In this document: positions 32,010-44,153 of the stretch, piece after piece
Layout of the letters: every line of letters begins with the position of its first letter
Numbering within the stretch: the stretch's first letter is position 1
NCBI GenBank assembly: GCA_030686995.1
Contig: CM060681.1
Coordinates: forward strand, 163,333,333-163,397,332
DNA: 64,000 bases
Direction of reading: 5' to 3'
DNA from: Artemisia argyi
Taxonomy: Eukaryota; Streptophyta; Magnoliopsida; Asterales; Asteraceae
Program-made: the position numbers and the translations under genes
Notes under the pieces: model-generated
What the model saw: only the letters and a program-made list of their open reading frames with translations
What the model was told of the DNA's origin: nothing
The model's database searches: none

Positions 32010-35000
32010 TGATAAGTGTGTAAATACTCATCATTTTTACCATTTCTGAGCTGCCAAAACATCCAAAAACACTCAATAATGAATCAAAATAGTGAAAATA
32101 TTACAGGAAAGTATTTTACATGTTTCAAATGCAAAAATACCAAAAACAGATGAAAAACGCACAAAGTTTGCATAATTGGCAGTTTCAGTCCCCCAACTTT
32201 CAAAAAATTGTCAAATCTAGTCCCTGATCATTCTAAAAACTTGAAAAATTCACCAAAGGTCCTTTTAAATCAAAAAGTTACATAATTAGTCCTTTGGTGA
32301 AAAGTTTCACAAAATGTCAAGTTTAGTCCCTGAACTTTAAAAATTGTCAAAAATGGTCCCTGGGATATGAAAAACTTTGAGAAAAACAAATTTTGTCCTT
32401 GCACTAACCTTTTATGACAGGATTGGTCCTTGGTGGAAAGTTTGGAGAAAATTACACAAATGGTCCCTGAAGTTTGAAAATTTGGCAAGATTAGTCCCTG
32501 GTGATAATTTAATGGAAAAAAGTCAACTATGGTCCATGTACTATTCACATATGGCAAAACTCACCCTTGGGAACACTTTAAAAAAATGCCAAGAATTCAA
32601 CCCTCAACTTTCGTTAAGTGGCAAAAATGGGCCTTGTGTATATCATAAACTAAATCCGGATCCACTAATACTACCACTACTCCAATCCAATACCTAAGCC
32701 TAGCCCACCACCCATCCTATTTTCTTTGAGCCCAAATGAAACACCAGCCCACTCCACAAACCCATTGCACCCTTTTATTAATAAAAACTCGGTCAAACCG
32801 AGTCAAACCCTTCACCCCTTCCCTCTCAAACGTCCACCACAACTCCACAACCTGCCAAACCTCACCTCCCACCACTTGCAAAATGAATCATCACCATCCC
32901 ACCACCCTGCAACTACCCTCACATCGCATTTAATGCACCACCACCCCCAATTGGTATAAAGCAGTCCCATTTGCCAATTGGAATTTTGGCGCGAAAAGTT
33001 CAAACGGCTGAGATCGATCAAATTTAATCCAACGGTTGTGATAAGAGGTGGGATATGATCAGAAGATGCCAAGAACCCTAATATTGGGCTATAAAAGGCA
33101 AAGAGATGCAAGATGAAGACTGGTCTAGTTTTTTAGTTTAATAGTAGTCGTTTAAATGTATTAAGCAGTTATAGTTTAGCTAAAAGCTTTTAAGTATTTC
33201 TTTAAGTCATTTCAGTGTATTACCACTCTTTTCAATTCAATAGAAGCAAGTTTCTTTAATCCTTTATGTTTGTGCAAATTTCAATTTCTAGTCATTAAGT
33301 TGGATCAAAATCTGCTAGTGTTTGAGTTTGAATCATGGACCGAGTTAGGTTCACATAAGCTCCAACAAGCTTATCAAAGCTTTAGAGACTCTAAAAACCA
33401 GATTCAATAGAAAACTAAAGAAAATACAAAAATAGTCAACTTTGGTCAACTGTGTGTTTAGTTTTTGATTTTCAGGTTGAAGAAGGATTTGTGATCAAGC
33501 AAGGAGCTTAATTTGGCCTATCTAAAGATAGGCTTCTGTGGAGAAGCCCCTTGTTCAAGCTAGGGGTTTGTTTGTAAGCTTTTGCTCATTTAAATTTTCC
33601 ACTAAATACCTAGTTTAAGTTTCTAATTATCTGTTTGCTATTATCTGTTAATCTGTGTTCATTTGTGTTGTTTGTGTATTGTTTGAGTAGTTTTTAACTT
33701 AGTATTCATAACTTGTTCATTAGAATAAATAGCTACTTAAAATTTCAATATTTGACTGTCAAAATTAGTTTAAGTGGTAAACTTGAGTTTTCATAATTGC
33801 ATTCTGTGTTCAAGTGTCTAAATTAGTCTCCCTAATCATAATAAGCTGTTGTGGATCAGATTCATATGCCCTAGCACCCTTTTGTCTTGAAAATCATAAA
33901 TCAGTCAACCTTAATAGAGTGTTTGGTTTTGAGTGATCCAAGGTGTTGTAGCATTTAAGAGTTGTGGTTTCTGGTTGATACAAGTTACTTAGGCTATAAT
34001 TAACTCAGAACATCCTTAAAATCAAGTCTTGTTTTAATCAAAAGTCAAAATCTCAACTTTTTAACTCTCACAGTTAACTATGAGAGTTTTAAGTGTCCAA
34101 ATCATACTCATTAGGTACATTAGTGGTTAATATAGTATAAACTAGTCCTAATATAGCTTATAACTTAGTTAGTAATCAGTAAGAGCTTTTGGAAATCCAA
34201 AAAAGTCAAAACTTGTGATTTCTCTAAAAGTCAAAACTTCATCCTTTCAGATTTTTGCTAAATTTCCAAATTAAATTGTGAGTTGTGTGATGGGATTTAA
34301 AGGTTGAAATTTGTTGTGGTTAGATTTTATAAGCTGATCTTTAAGCTCAAATTTTTGCTTAATTTTTGTGGAAGTCTAAGTGGGTCCCACAGACCCCCAA
34401 AGTGAGTTGCAGGGCAAGAGTCTGCCCTGTGCACAACAGACCCCCACCACACCACCAACTTTGGTGGTGGTTGCAAACCACCTCAGTGGGCCCTAGTGGT
34501 TCCAGTTGACCTTTTCTAACCCCCCTCCTACCAAGGAGTGTGGATTGACCATTGGTTTGACCTATAACCCAGTGGATCCCACCTAGTTTAGTCCCCAAAG
34601 TTTGTCCCCAATCTGGCTCAGTTTCTAAATTGCTAAGTGCTTATTTCATCTTAATCAGCTTATTTGTGATCAATTGTTGTTGTTTCTGGATTATTTGTGA
34701 TTGCTAAGCTTGTCGATACTCATTTTTACCATTGTGGACCCCACCATCAGTCATTTGACCTCATTTGACCAAACAGTCAAACAAAGTCAACTGTATAAGC
34801 CAAGGGGGTTTTATAGCTTATTTTTAAGCTATTTTCAAAATTAGTTTTACAAAAGTTTTCTATTTTCAGTGGTAAAGTTAGTTTGTAAAAGAAAAATCCA
34901 AAAAAAAAATCAATTTAAAATAAGTGATAGTTTCTATTTAATTCAATTTAATTTTAATTTTCATTTTTAGATTTTAATTAAGTAATTAGTATTTTTATAT

Positions 35001-36051
35001 TTTTATTAATTACCTTATATAGTAAAGTAATTTTGGTAAAATTTTCAGATTTTTATATTACCATTCAGTATTTATTAGATTTAATTTTAGTTTTCTTTAT
35101 TATTAATTAATATTAAGTAATAAATATCATATTTAGTTTTTATAAGGTAAAACTTAGTTTTTATATTTTTCCTAGCTCTAATATAGTACAATAGACTTTT
35201 AGAAAATATATTTTTAAATTCTACTGTTCATTTTCCATTTTTCTTATTTAATTTGTTTAAATTAGACTTAAAGTAATTAAAAGGTAAATAATTAGTGGAT
35301 TAACCTTAAAACTTAATTTTTAGAGTTTTTATAATTTTCTAGGATTCCTGTGATGGTTAAGTAATTTTATAAATTTTCTTGTAATTTTCTAAGTTAATTT
35401 AGTATTAATATTAATTAAAAGTAGTTTAATTAGTTTAAGTAAGTTAAATAGTTTTCAATTTATAAAAAACCCATAAAAAGACAAAAATATTTATTTTTAT
35501 TTTTTATACTTTCTTCAAGTTCTAATTTAGGTTTAGAAAATATTTTTGCAACTTTTTAGTTTAATTTGTAATAGTTATAATTTTTAGTTAATTTAAATTA
35601 GATTTTAATTTAGATTTTAAATAGTTTAATTATTTAAATAATATTTAAATAGTATTTTAATCATTTTCAGAATTTCATTTTCATTTTTAATTTTAAGTTT
35701 TAAAAAGTGTCAAAAGCACCCCCTGTAGTTTGATAAATACCAAAATCCCACTTTTTCAGTCCGATTGCGTAAATCTGAATTGTGAATACGTGCATATATC
35801 TGTTATCTGATTTTTGTGAATATTATATCTGTGTACAAATACCATAATAACAGTAGCAATATCAACTCCACATCATCTGGCTACTGTCCTCAGTGCCACT
35901 TTCTCAAAAACGATTTCAAACGACACCATTTCAATCTCGCCGGGACTTTAACGACCCGGGAATACACTATACTATCACCGGAGTATTGATTCTAGGCTGT
36001 CTTTGACTTATTGACCTTGGTCAATAATATCTGACGATTCGGGCTCAATCA
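32010..36051 (+). repeat. Gypsy-2 3' LTR (4042 bp)
   Basis: Nearly identical to 20672-24704. The first stem has one mismatch (TGATAAGT). TATA box at 33090-33097; tRNA-Asp-complementary stretch at 35957-35979. Right TSD AAGGG at 36052-36056. Confidence 0.9.
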
Positions 36052-36129
36052 AAGGGCATGAAAATTTGAATTTAATATTACATATAATCAAATAAGTTAC
36101 ACTGCTGTGAGATACTTGGTGTAGTTAAA

Positions 36130-36818
36130 GTTAAAAAAACTAGAACATACCATAGTCAGTTGGTTGCTGACAAAGGGCATTCATGGCTATGTTGGTGTTG
36201 TATGTCTCCACTGTTGTGATGGCCCCTCCATCATGGTCAAACAATATGACATTATACTCCTCCCCAGGGATAACCTAAGTAAACACCATTTTTTGACCAG
36301 GTGACATATTCAAGTCTTGGGCCAGTTTCTCCCAACCATATCCTCACAGGGCCGTGTGGACATATCGATCATACCAATCTTGTGTAACCTCCAGCTCTAC
36401 TTGGTAATCAATGCTGTTACTAGTAATCATGACCGAGTCTGTAGCTGTTGGACCATGCAGATATACTAGAAAATCTTCTGGCATTGGCTGGATAAGATGA
36501 GATGTGTCTGTCACATCAACCATACATCTCTAAAACTGATCATGGACTGGTTCATAATTATGAAACTCTTCCCCTCCTTCATTGCAGGTAGCTACATAAA
36601 ACACATCCTCACCCTCTTCTATAAAATGTAAGTAAGCAACATCCGAACAGGTGATGTTGTGCATCGCAAAATCATTCCACCTTGCTCCCTCAACAACACA
36701 CACTAATTCTGATACTCTTCTTACACTAACTCTCCATCTAGTCCCCGCATAGTTAACTAAGTAAATATAACGATTCCCATGATAGGATCCTCCTAACACG
36801 AAATCATGATGCAGTTCT
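36130..36818 (-). pseudogene. B3-like DNA-binding-domain gene fragment in the MULE
   Basis: The upper part (36530-36818) reads FVLGGSYHGNRYIYLVNYAG then W.V.V and EGARWNDFAMHN...YLHFIEEGEDVFYV. The lower part, after a TAG at 36530-36532, reads QPMPEDFLVYLHG...YQVELEV...GYGWEKLAQDLNMSPGQKMVF...FDHDGG. Both resemble B3 pseudobarrel domains (W..V, a G.W..F block, G..VF, F.V) of plant REM-type transcription factors. Further stops at 36344-36346 (TGA) and 36275-36277 (TAG) break the second domain. It sits next to the right MULE end, opposite in direction to the F-box fragment, so it is probably a second captured gene piece. The family call is from pattern only. Confidence 0.5.
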
Positions 36819-37323
36819 TGTATATCAATATTAAGTTTTAAGCATTGTCAATTTCTTACAACTACTTTGTTAGAGATATAACAATTAATTCTTATATGGT
36901 GTTAACTTAAAAACTCATCCAAAACCTCTTCAGGATCGTCCAAAGAGCAAATAAATTGATTCCCATACATACCTTCTGCATTAACGATTAACATTATCAC
37001 AAATAACGTTTTAATTAAGCGTAAATCAGTAAATATTGTTACCTCGTATGTGTGTTGTTTGATTTTGCAAGGCTTGCAAGTTCCGGTTGTTTGTTTTTGT
37101 GTGATTATATGGGATTCGATAAGATAGAATATGGGTACTTTGTTGAGGGTTGTGTTGGGTTGAGGTTCTATGTGACAATGTGTGTGGTAGATGATCGGGT
37201 TTTACTCAACTGTCAATGGTTGGGTGTGGGTTTATTGATTCCCGTGAAAACATTAATATGCGTATCAGAGAAGATACGGTAAAGTTACAGCGATGGTCCC
37301 TCAAGTTGTATGTCTGGTTTAGC
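36819..37323. other. MULE interior next to right end
   Basis: A short minus-strand stretch (36905-36985, reading EGMYGNQFICSLDDPEEVLDEF) could be an upstream exon of the B3-like fragment. The plus ORF at 37052-37282 has no recognisable domain. Otherwise nothing seen. Confidence 0.35.
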
Positions 37324-37529
37324 TTGGGTTAACTAATGGTTATAACGTGATTGGACTATTATGCCCCTTATATTATAACAAAAAACGTGCGTTGACCGAG
37401 CCGAAACTGGTCAAGGGATGCAATCGGCCTAAAATACACAAGGTTTTGACGCCTGATGACGTTTTTTAAAAGTTAGGGTGCCTTGCGATGTTTTGTGGAA
37501 AGTTCAGGGACCAACGGTGTATTTTTGTC
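37324..37529 (-). repeat. MULE right terminal inverted repeat
   Basis: The reverse complement of 8412-8460 plus 18322-18500, with a few substitutions and gaps. Its last five bases (TTGTC, 37525-37529) were used as the copia target site and recur at 56308-56312. Confidence 0.85.
37525..37529. repeat. Copia-2 target-site duplication, left (TTGTC)
   Basis: Matches 56308-56312 directly after the 3' LTR. Confidence 0.85.
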
Positions 37530-38024
37530 TGTTGGGTTTTAAATTATGCTGCTTGGTGAAACTGCTGCTTAAATGAAACTGCTGCTACGTTGAGAATGCT
37601 GCTAAGGATAAAGATTATGCTGCTGTCATTCAAAGTGCTGCTATTGCAAAATACTGCTAGTGGAATCTACTGCTGAAGAGATATGCATGTATACGTAATA
37701 GATAATTATAGAATAGATTGTGTGTATATCTTATGTATCTAGAATATTCTTATCTTATGTAGAAAGGTATTGTAAACCTAGTAGGACTCCTTGGCCTATA
37801 AAAGGAGGATCCTAGGATTAGTTTGAGTACGTATTGTTTTAGTTTCATTTACACTTCAAGGTTGTAAAACCCTAGCATTGTTGAGTGCTCGTATTATTAA
37901 TATATTGAAGTGTTGATTGGAAATTGTTCTTCTTAAGTTAAGCTTTAATATTCCGCGTTTTAGCTTAAGTGTTAAACTCAAAGTCAACTTCTATATAGGA
38001 TCGTTTGCTCAACTGGGATCAACA
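37530..38024 (+). repeat. Copia-2 5' LTR
   Basis: TGTTGGG...GATCAACA. Repeated CTGCTG words in the first 160 bp, a TATA box CTATAAAAGG at 37796-37805, and a telo-box-like AAACCCTAG at 37867-37875. Confidence 0.92.
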
Positions 38025-38026
38025 AG

Positions 38027-38040
38027 TGGTATCAGAGCTT
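38027..38040 (+). other. Primer-binding site of copia-2
   Basis: TGGTATCAGAGCTT, complementary to the initiator tRNA-Met 3' end for its first 12 bases, 2 bp after the LTR. Confidence 0.9.
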
Positions 38041-38110
38041 GTGATCTAGAAGTTGAAATCAAGAAGAATTCATTCCTTGCAAGTTTGCTGTTCCAAATCA
38101 ATTGCTGAAG

Positions 38111-40750
38111 ATGTGTGATGATACACATATGGTGATTGCTTCAAAGGTTCCCATGCTCAACCCTGGAGAGTATGAGCTATGGAAGATGCGAATAAGACAG
38201 TACATTCGCATGATGGACTTTAACATGTGGAATGTATTTGTCAATGGTGATTCTTTACCAAAGAAGGGTGCTGATGGAAAAGAGATACCAATAAAGTCTG
38301 CTGAAGAGAACTCAGTGAGGAAGATGGAGATCAAGGCACACAATATTCTCTTAATGGGAATACCTAATGAATTTCAGTTGGATTTTGATGGTTGTGAGAC
38401 TGCAAAAGACTTGATGGATGCTGTTGAGTTTAGGTTTGGAGGGAATGATGCTACTAAGAAGTCAAGGAAAAATATGTTGAAGCATCAGTTTGAGAACTTT
38501 TCTGCTGAAAGTGGAGAAAAGATCAATGGCACATACAACAGGCTTAATCAACTAGTCAGTCACTTAAAGCTTGTTGGCTATGTGGTTCCACAAGAAGATG
38601 TAAACCTCAAGTTCCTCAGAAGTCTTGCACCTGAATGGAGTATGTACACAGTTGTTTGGAGGAATAAGCCTGACTTTGAAACAATGAAGTTGGAAAGCCT
38701 CTACAACAATTTGAGGGTGTATGAACCAGAATTGACTTCTTCATCTACTTCATCTTCTGGTACACAAAATCTTGCCTTTGTATCTTCAAAGTCAAAAGGA
38801 TCTCAAGAATCTCACTCTACTACTTATGGGGTATCTGCTGCTGATGGATCTGCTGCTAGTTCTAATGATAAGAATTCCACCAGTGATATTGCTTTGTGTG
38901 CATTCTTGGCTGATCTAACATCAAGTATAAGGTCACAGGTTATGAATCAAGATTTGGATCATATTGATCCTGATGATCTTGAAGAAATTGATCTTAAATG
39001 GCAAATGGCCATGTTGACCTTAAGGGCAAGAAAATTCTTGAAGAGAACTGGAAGAGAAGTCAAGTACAGGGCTAAAGAAAATGTGGGATTTGACAAGTCA
39101 AAGATTGAGTGCTACAATTGCAGCAGGAAGGGTCACTTTGCCAGGGAATGTAGAGCTCCAAAGAAGAATGCTGAAGCTCCAAAGAAGACTACTGAAGAAA
39201 CAAAGAATACCACTACTGCATTGGTATCTTGTGATGGGCTGGGAGAGTATCATTGGAGTGATATGGCTGATGAAGAACCAAACTATTCTCTGGTGGCTCA
39301 AATCAACCCTAAAGTGCATAACTTTGCACTTATGGCTTTTGCATCATCATCTTCTGGATCTGACTCTGAGGTATCCAATGATTCTGATCTATCTGTGTGT
39401 TCTTTTAAATCATGTGCTGACACTGTAGAAGAACTTAAGTCTAGGAATGAGAGTTTAATTAGAGAAGTTGAACACCTAAAACTTGATAACTTAGGTTACA
39501 AAGTAGGTATCCAAAATGTTGAAAGAAGACTAGAGTATCTAAAATAGTGTGAGCTAGAATATGTAGATAGAATTAACCAACAGGATGTTGAAATTTTTAA
39601 GAAAAATAGTGAAATCGAATTTCTTAAGAATAAATTAGAAGAAGCAGAAAGAGATAGAGATGCAACTCTTGCTGATAAAGAAAAACATATAGTGAGAGTA
39701 AATAAACAACAATATGCTTCTGATTTGGTTAATAAATCAATTGAGAGTACCTTGATGAGGAAAGGAAGTGGAATAGGCTACAATGAGGTTGCTCCTCCTG
39801 TTAAGAGTGCCTATGCTCCACCAGGAAAAGAATTGTCTTTCATTAGTGAGCTAGATATCGAAAAACCTATAGGTGAATCTAGTACAAGTGTCTTAGAAAC
39901 ACCTAAGGTTGAGGTTAGAAAATTCCCTGAGGCTCCTATTATTGAAGACTGGTATTCAGATAGTGATGAGGAACAGGAACAGGTTGAATTAGAACAAAAT
40001 GTGAAAAAGGAAGAAATTCCTACAAAAGTTGAACCTAAAATTGAACATGTTAAGTTTGTGAGACCTGTGTTAGGTAAGGGCATCTCTAGGAAAATGGTAG
40101 AATATAATGAGATTCCTAGGGGCCAACTAAATGGATTCTATAATAAGCCTAGGGAAAATCAGAGAAACTTTAATAACATAGTTTCAAACAAATTAGGTAG
40201 TGAGTTTCAATTAAAGAAAAAGGCTTGTTATAAGTGTGGTAGCTTTGAACATTTGATTAATAGTTGTCCTGACCACAAAAAGCCTGTTTGGAATCAATAC
40301 TCAAGGGTGAATCATAAATATGTTTCTAAAAATACTCATCTTCATCCTAACAAAAACATGATTCCTAGGGCTGTGTTGTTAAGATCTGGTGCAACTAGAT
40401 CTATTTATGCTACTAAATTAAATGGTGCTTTTAAAACCACAACTGGTTTTGTTGCTGGCTCTACTGCTAGTAAGCAATCTGCTGCTAGCATGCACTTTGC
40501 TGCTAGTAAGCAATTTGCTGCTAGTACAAAACTTTCTTCTTCTGGGCCAAAAGTTTTATCAAATACAGTTGTTGGAAATCATTTTTATGCTATCAAGGCC
40601 TCAGCTTGCTGGGTTTGGAAACCAAAATCATCTGTTTCAAACACTGTTTCCAAAAACAGCAGTGCATCAAGTGATTTAAAGAAATTTAATTATGTTGATG
40701 CACAAGGCAGATCCAAGTCAGTAATGGCTTGGGTCCCCAAGAGAAACTAA
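38111..40750 (+). pseudogene. Copia-2 gag
   Basis: ATG at 38111 (MCDDTHMVIASKVPMLNPGEY). A UBN2-type gag domain (YELWKMRIRQYIRMMDFNMW, FRFGGNDATKKSRKNMLKHQF, KFLRSLAPEW), then a CCHC knuckle CYNCSRKGHFAREC at about 39109-39150. A TAG at 39545-39547 interrupts the frame; the same frame goes on through a coiled-coil-like stretch (39550-39700) and a second knuckle CYKCGSFEHLINSC (40228-40269) to a TAA at 40748-40750. Two knuckles and a long gag (about 880 codons) fit the Asteraceae copia type. The product would assemble particles around element RNA. The TAG makes this copy defective. Confidence 0.88.
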
Positions 40751-40771
40751 TTTCTCTATTTTCATGTGCAG
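40751..40771 (+). promoter_or_regulatory. Strong 3' splice-site-like sequence after the gag stop
   Basis: TTTCTCTATTTTCATGTGCAG: a pyrimidine-rich tract and CAG directly after the gag TAA and just before the protease motif. The reading frame is the same on both sides. It could be an acceptor that lets pol be made from a spliced RNA, or chance. Confidence 0.35.
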
Positions 40772-42752
40772 GGTAATCTACTGGATGATCTAAAAGATAT
40801 GGCTATAGTTGATAGTGGATGCTCTGGACATATGACAGGAGATGAGTCTCAACTTGAAGACTTTGAGGCTTTTGAAGGTGGTTATGTTGCTTTTGGGAAT
40901 GATCCAAAAGGTGGAAAGATTATTAGTAGAGGAACTTTAAGAACAGGAAATTTGGACTTTGAGAAGGTGTTTCTTGTGAAAGGGCTAATGTTTAACCTCT
41001 TTAGTGTCTCACAAATGTGTGACAAAAGGAACTTTGTTCTTTTTACAGACACTGAATGTATGATCCTTTCTCTTGATTTTCAGTTGCCAGATGATAAATT
41101 TGTGCTATTGAAGGTCCCTAGAAATGAAAATATATACAGTGACCATATTAAGAACATTGTTCCCAAAAGAGCTTTAACTTGTCTAATTGCAAAAGCTACT
41201 ATTGATGAGTCCAAATTATGGCATAGAAGACTTGGGCACCTGAACTACAAGACAATGAACAAGTTGGTGAAAGGAAATCTTGTGAGAGGAATGCCTACAA
41301 AGCTATTTGAAAATTGTGAGACTTGTGTTGCTTGTCAAAAGGGTAAACAGCACAGATTTTCATTCAAGTCCAAGACAGTGAACACAATTACTGAGCCCTT
41401 GCATTTACTACACATGGACTTATTTGGGCTTGTTTTTGTGAATAGCTTGAACAAGAAGTCATATTGTCTAGTTGTCACAGATGACTTTAGCAGGTTTACT
41501 TGGGTATTCTTTCTAGCCACTAAAGATGAAACTCCAGAGATACTCAAGGCATTCATTACAAGAGTTGAAAACTTGCACAACCACAAAGTGAAAATAATCA
41601 GATGTGACAATGGTACTGAGTTCAAGAATAGTGTGATGAATCAATTCTGTGTGGGAAAAGGAATTCTAAGACAGTATAGTGTTGCAAGAACTCCACAACA
41701 GAATGGTGTTGCAGAGAGAAGAAACAGGACACTGATTGAGGCTGCAAGGACAATGTTATCTGATTCTAAACTACCTATACCTTTTTGGGCTGAAGCTGTG
41801 AACACTGCATGTTTTGTGCAAAATAGAAGTAAGGTAGTTAAGCCTCACAAAAAGACTCCATATGAGCTATTTCATGGAAAGAAACCAATGATTGATTTTC
41901 TCAAGCCATTTGGATGTCCTGTCACTATTTTAAACACTAAAGATCAGTTAGGCAAATTTGAAGAAAAAGCTGATGAAGGATACTTGGTTGGTTACTCTAT
42001 AAATAGTAAAGCTTTTAGGGTATACAATAAGAGAACCAAACATGTAGAGGAGAATTTGCATATCAAGTTTAGTGAGAACACATCAAATGTTGAAGGGAAA
42101 GGACCAGAATGGTTGTTTAATATTGATATTCTTGCCAAGACAATGAATTATGTACCAGTGATTGCCAATGTTGATACAAACAAATCACAAGAAGAATTTG
42201 TTTTGGTTGAAAAATTAAACGTTGGTCCAACTTTAATACCCTTTCAGAAAGATCAGGATACACAAGAAGATGTTGCTTCTCAAGAGAAACCTAAGGAAAC
42301 TGAAGAAGATATTGAAATCTTTGTTGATGCAGAAAAGGTAACCAATGAAGTTCCCAAAGTAGTTGTTGATGTCTCTCCTACAAGGCCAGAAGACTCTACT
42401 GGTGACTCAGAAGACTCTACTGCTAGGCCAAAACAAGCAACTGCTGCTTTAACCAATTCTGCTGCCAAGCCTATTAACTCTGCTTCTTCAACAAAATTTC
42501 CTTCTATGGACACTCAGGGTAGGTCTTTTGCTGATCCAAACTATCCTGATGATCCAAATATGCCACCTCTAGAGAATATCTATGATGACACAGATGATGA
42601 AGCTCTTGATGGTAAGCTATTTGGAGCTGATGCAGACATTACAAATTTGGAAGTCAACATTCCTTTTAGTCCCACTTCTACTACAAGAGTTCACAAGGAT
42701 CATCCAAAAGAACAAATTCTCAGTGATCCAAAATCATTTGTTCAAACAAGAA
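40766..42752 (+). pseudogene. Copia-2 pol, part 1: protease and integrase
   Basis: Protease active site MAIVDSGCSGHMTGD at about 40799-40840. The GAG-pre-integrase HHCC region (LWHRRLGHLNYKTMNKLVKG...CVACQKGKQHR) is at 41217-41352. Integrase core: HMDLFG, RCDNGTEFKNSV and TPQQNGVAERRNRTLIEAAR give the D-D-E residues. An acidic linker follows to 42752, where gypsy-3 splits the frame after TSD AAGAA. The stretch itself has no stop. It would mature the polyprotein and insert the DNA copy. Pol resumes at 49178 in a frame that matches once the insertion and its duplication are discounted. Confidence 0.9.
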
Positions 42753-44147
42753 TGATGAGGCGAAAAATGATCCGTTTTTAGGGGGTCATTTAAGCCCGAA
42801 TCCGAATTTATTTGATCAAATATTGCCCTAAATCGTTCCTTTTATGATTTTAGGTACTCTGGGAGAGAAATCTGGAAAAGGAAGCAATTCGGACATTTTT
42901 GGAGCATAAAAGTGAAGAAAATGCCAAAGTCTTAATTTTCCATGCTGGGAACAGTAGGTGACGGCGTCAAGAGCAAATTTCATGAATTTCCATGACGACC
43001 CAGAACAGATTTGACGGCGTCACGTTGGAAGGGCATCAAGAGTAAAAGAGTCATGACGGCCTGGAAGTATATAAGTCTTGACGGCGTCAGAAGTAGATCT
43101 AGGCAGTCCGAGAAGAGTTTTGGCGGCGAGGTGACGGCGTCACAAGTTTATTCTTGACGCCGTCAAACCTATTTTTCTATATATAGTTTTCTAATTTTCA
43201 CACATTAAAGAGAGAAGTTTTGGAGAAACCCTAAGTACGATTTTGGTGCAACTTTTACAGGGTTTTCAAGGGTTCCAAACCCTTGATACCTTGCATGTTT
43301 AATCAAGATAAGTGTTCTTCTAATTCAATCAATATGTCTATGTGTTGGTTGTCTATATCATGTTCTTATCTTAATTCTATCATGCTAGGCTAGATCTATC
43401 TTGTGTTTGCTTAGATCTAATGAAACCTAGATATTAATTATGTGTTGATTACTTGTTTATCTTTGTCTTGGATGAGTGATTTATATGTTAGGCTTAAGAA
43501 AACTGGCAGATCTCCACTTGGTAACATGCTTGAACGTCTTAAGAAACATGAACCGAGGCACACTAGGTCTTTATTGGTTGTATTTAATGCATGAGCCACT
43601 GTTTACAATCCCTATAGTTGTGCTGGGCATGGTGTAGGAGGAGATAAGAGCTCATAGAATTGGGGAGTTATGTGTGCCACCCCATGAATGGTATTAAGGA
43701 ATACGATCCGTCATCCATGCAATTATAACAAGTAATTAACGTGTAAAAGATGTCTAGGGAGTAGTGAAATATAAGTAAACACATTTTCTCCAATTACTGC
43801 TCACAACTTTAGTATAATTTAGCTTATTTTCATTTTTTGTATTTTATTTTGATTGCATCTTAGTATTGGGTTAGTTGATTAGCAACTAATTCCGCCCAAA
43901 TCCTTCAAACCCGAGATTTTAATTGCTTTCCATAAAATATAAAAATACAAAAAAATAATCATCCCTCACCTTTAGAACTAGTATTTAGGCTTTCTAATCC
44001 TAGCGACACTATTCCTAAGCTGAACGATCAATCCCCCGGTACTTTTCACTATACTATACTACAACGATCAGGTACACTGCCTGGTGGGGGTTGTAAGCTT
44101 CTCGAGATCCCTCGAGAGGTAAAGCCTGTTGCGATTCCCACGCATCA
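42753..44147 (+). repeat. Gypsy-3 5' LTR
   Basis: TGATGAGG...CGCATCA. Five TGACGSCGTCA palindromes (42959, 43012, 43079, 43132, 43155) sit just upstream of a TATA box CTATATATAG (43178-43187). At 44053-44067 lies ACTATACTACAACGA, complementary to the 5' end of tRNA-Asp. Confidence 0.92.
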
Positions 44148-44153
44148 AGTTTT

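Larger units (their letters stand above)
20672..36051 (+). mobile_element. Ty3/gypsy element with 4-kb LTRs (gypsy-2)
   Basis: LTRs 20672-24704 and 32010-36051, flanked by AAGGG at 20667-20671 and 36052-36056. The internal part holds a primer site of tRNA-Asp type, one gag-protease-reverse transcriptase-RNase H-integrase frame with several stops and one frameshift, a repeat-rich 3' region and a polypurine tract. Domain order and primer type fit the Tat/Athila branch; I see no envelope-like ORF. The LTRs differ by about 1% by eye plus a 7-8 bp indel near 33648, so the insertion is fairly recent. It lies in the interior of the MULE. Confidence 0.9.
8412..37529. mobile_element. Pack-MULE (Mutator-like element) with nested LTR elements
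   Basis: The left end starts GACAAAAATACACCGTTGGT. The right end is its inverted copy ending at 37529, and the inverted similarity runs inward about 0.2 kb on both sides. Outside lie TAATTGAAA at 8403 and at 56313, the latter after the copia insertion at 37530-56307. Subtracting the gypsy elements at 8461-18316 and 20672-36051 with their 5-bp duplications leaves about 3.9 kb. This holds an intron-bearing F-box/LRR gene fragment and a minus-strand B3-like fragment, with no transposase. This is the structure of a Pack-MULE, a non-autonomous carrier of copied host genes. Retained introns argue for DNA-level capture. Confidence 0.8.

Noticed and set aside
8412..37529. Autonomous Mutator transposase inside the MULE
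   Set aside because: No MURA-like DDE or SWIM-finger protein found in the non-nested parts (18501-20666, 36057-37323).
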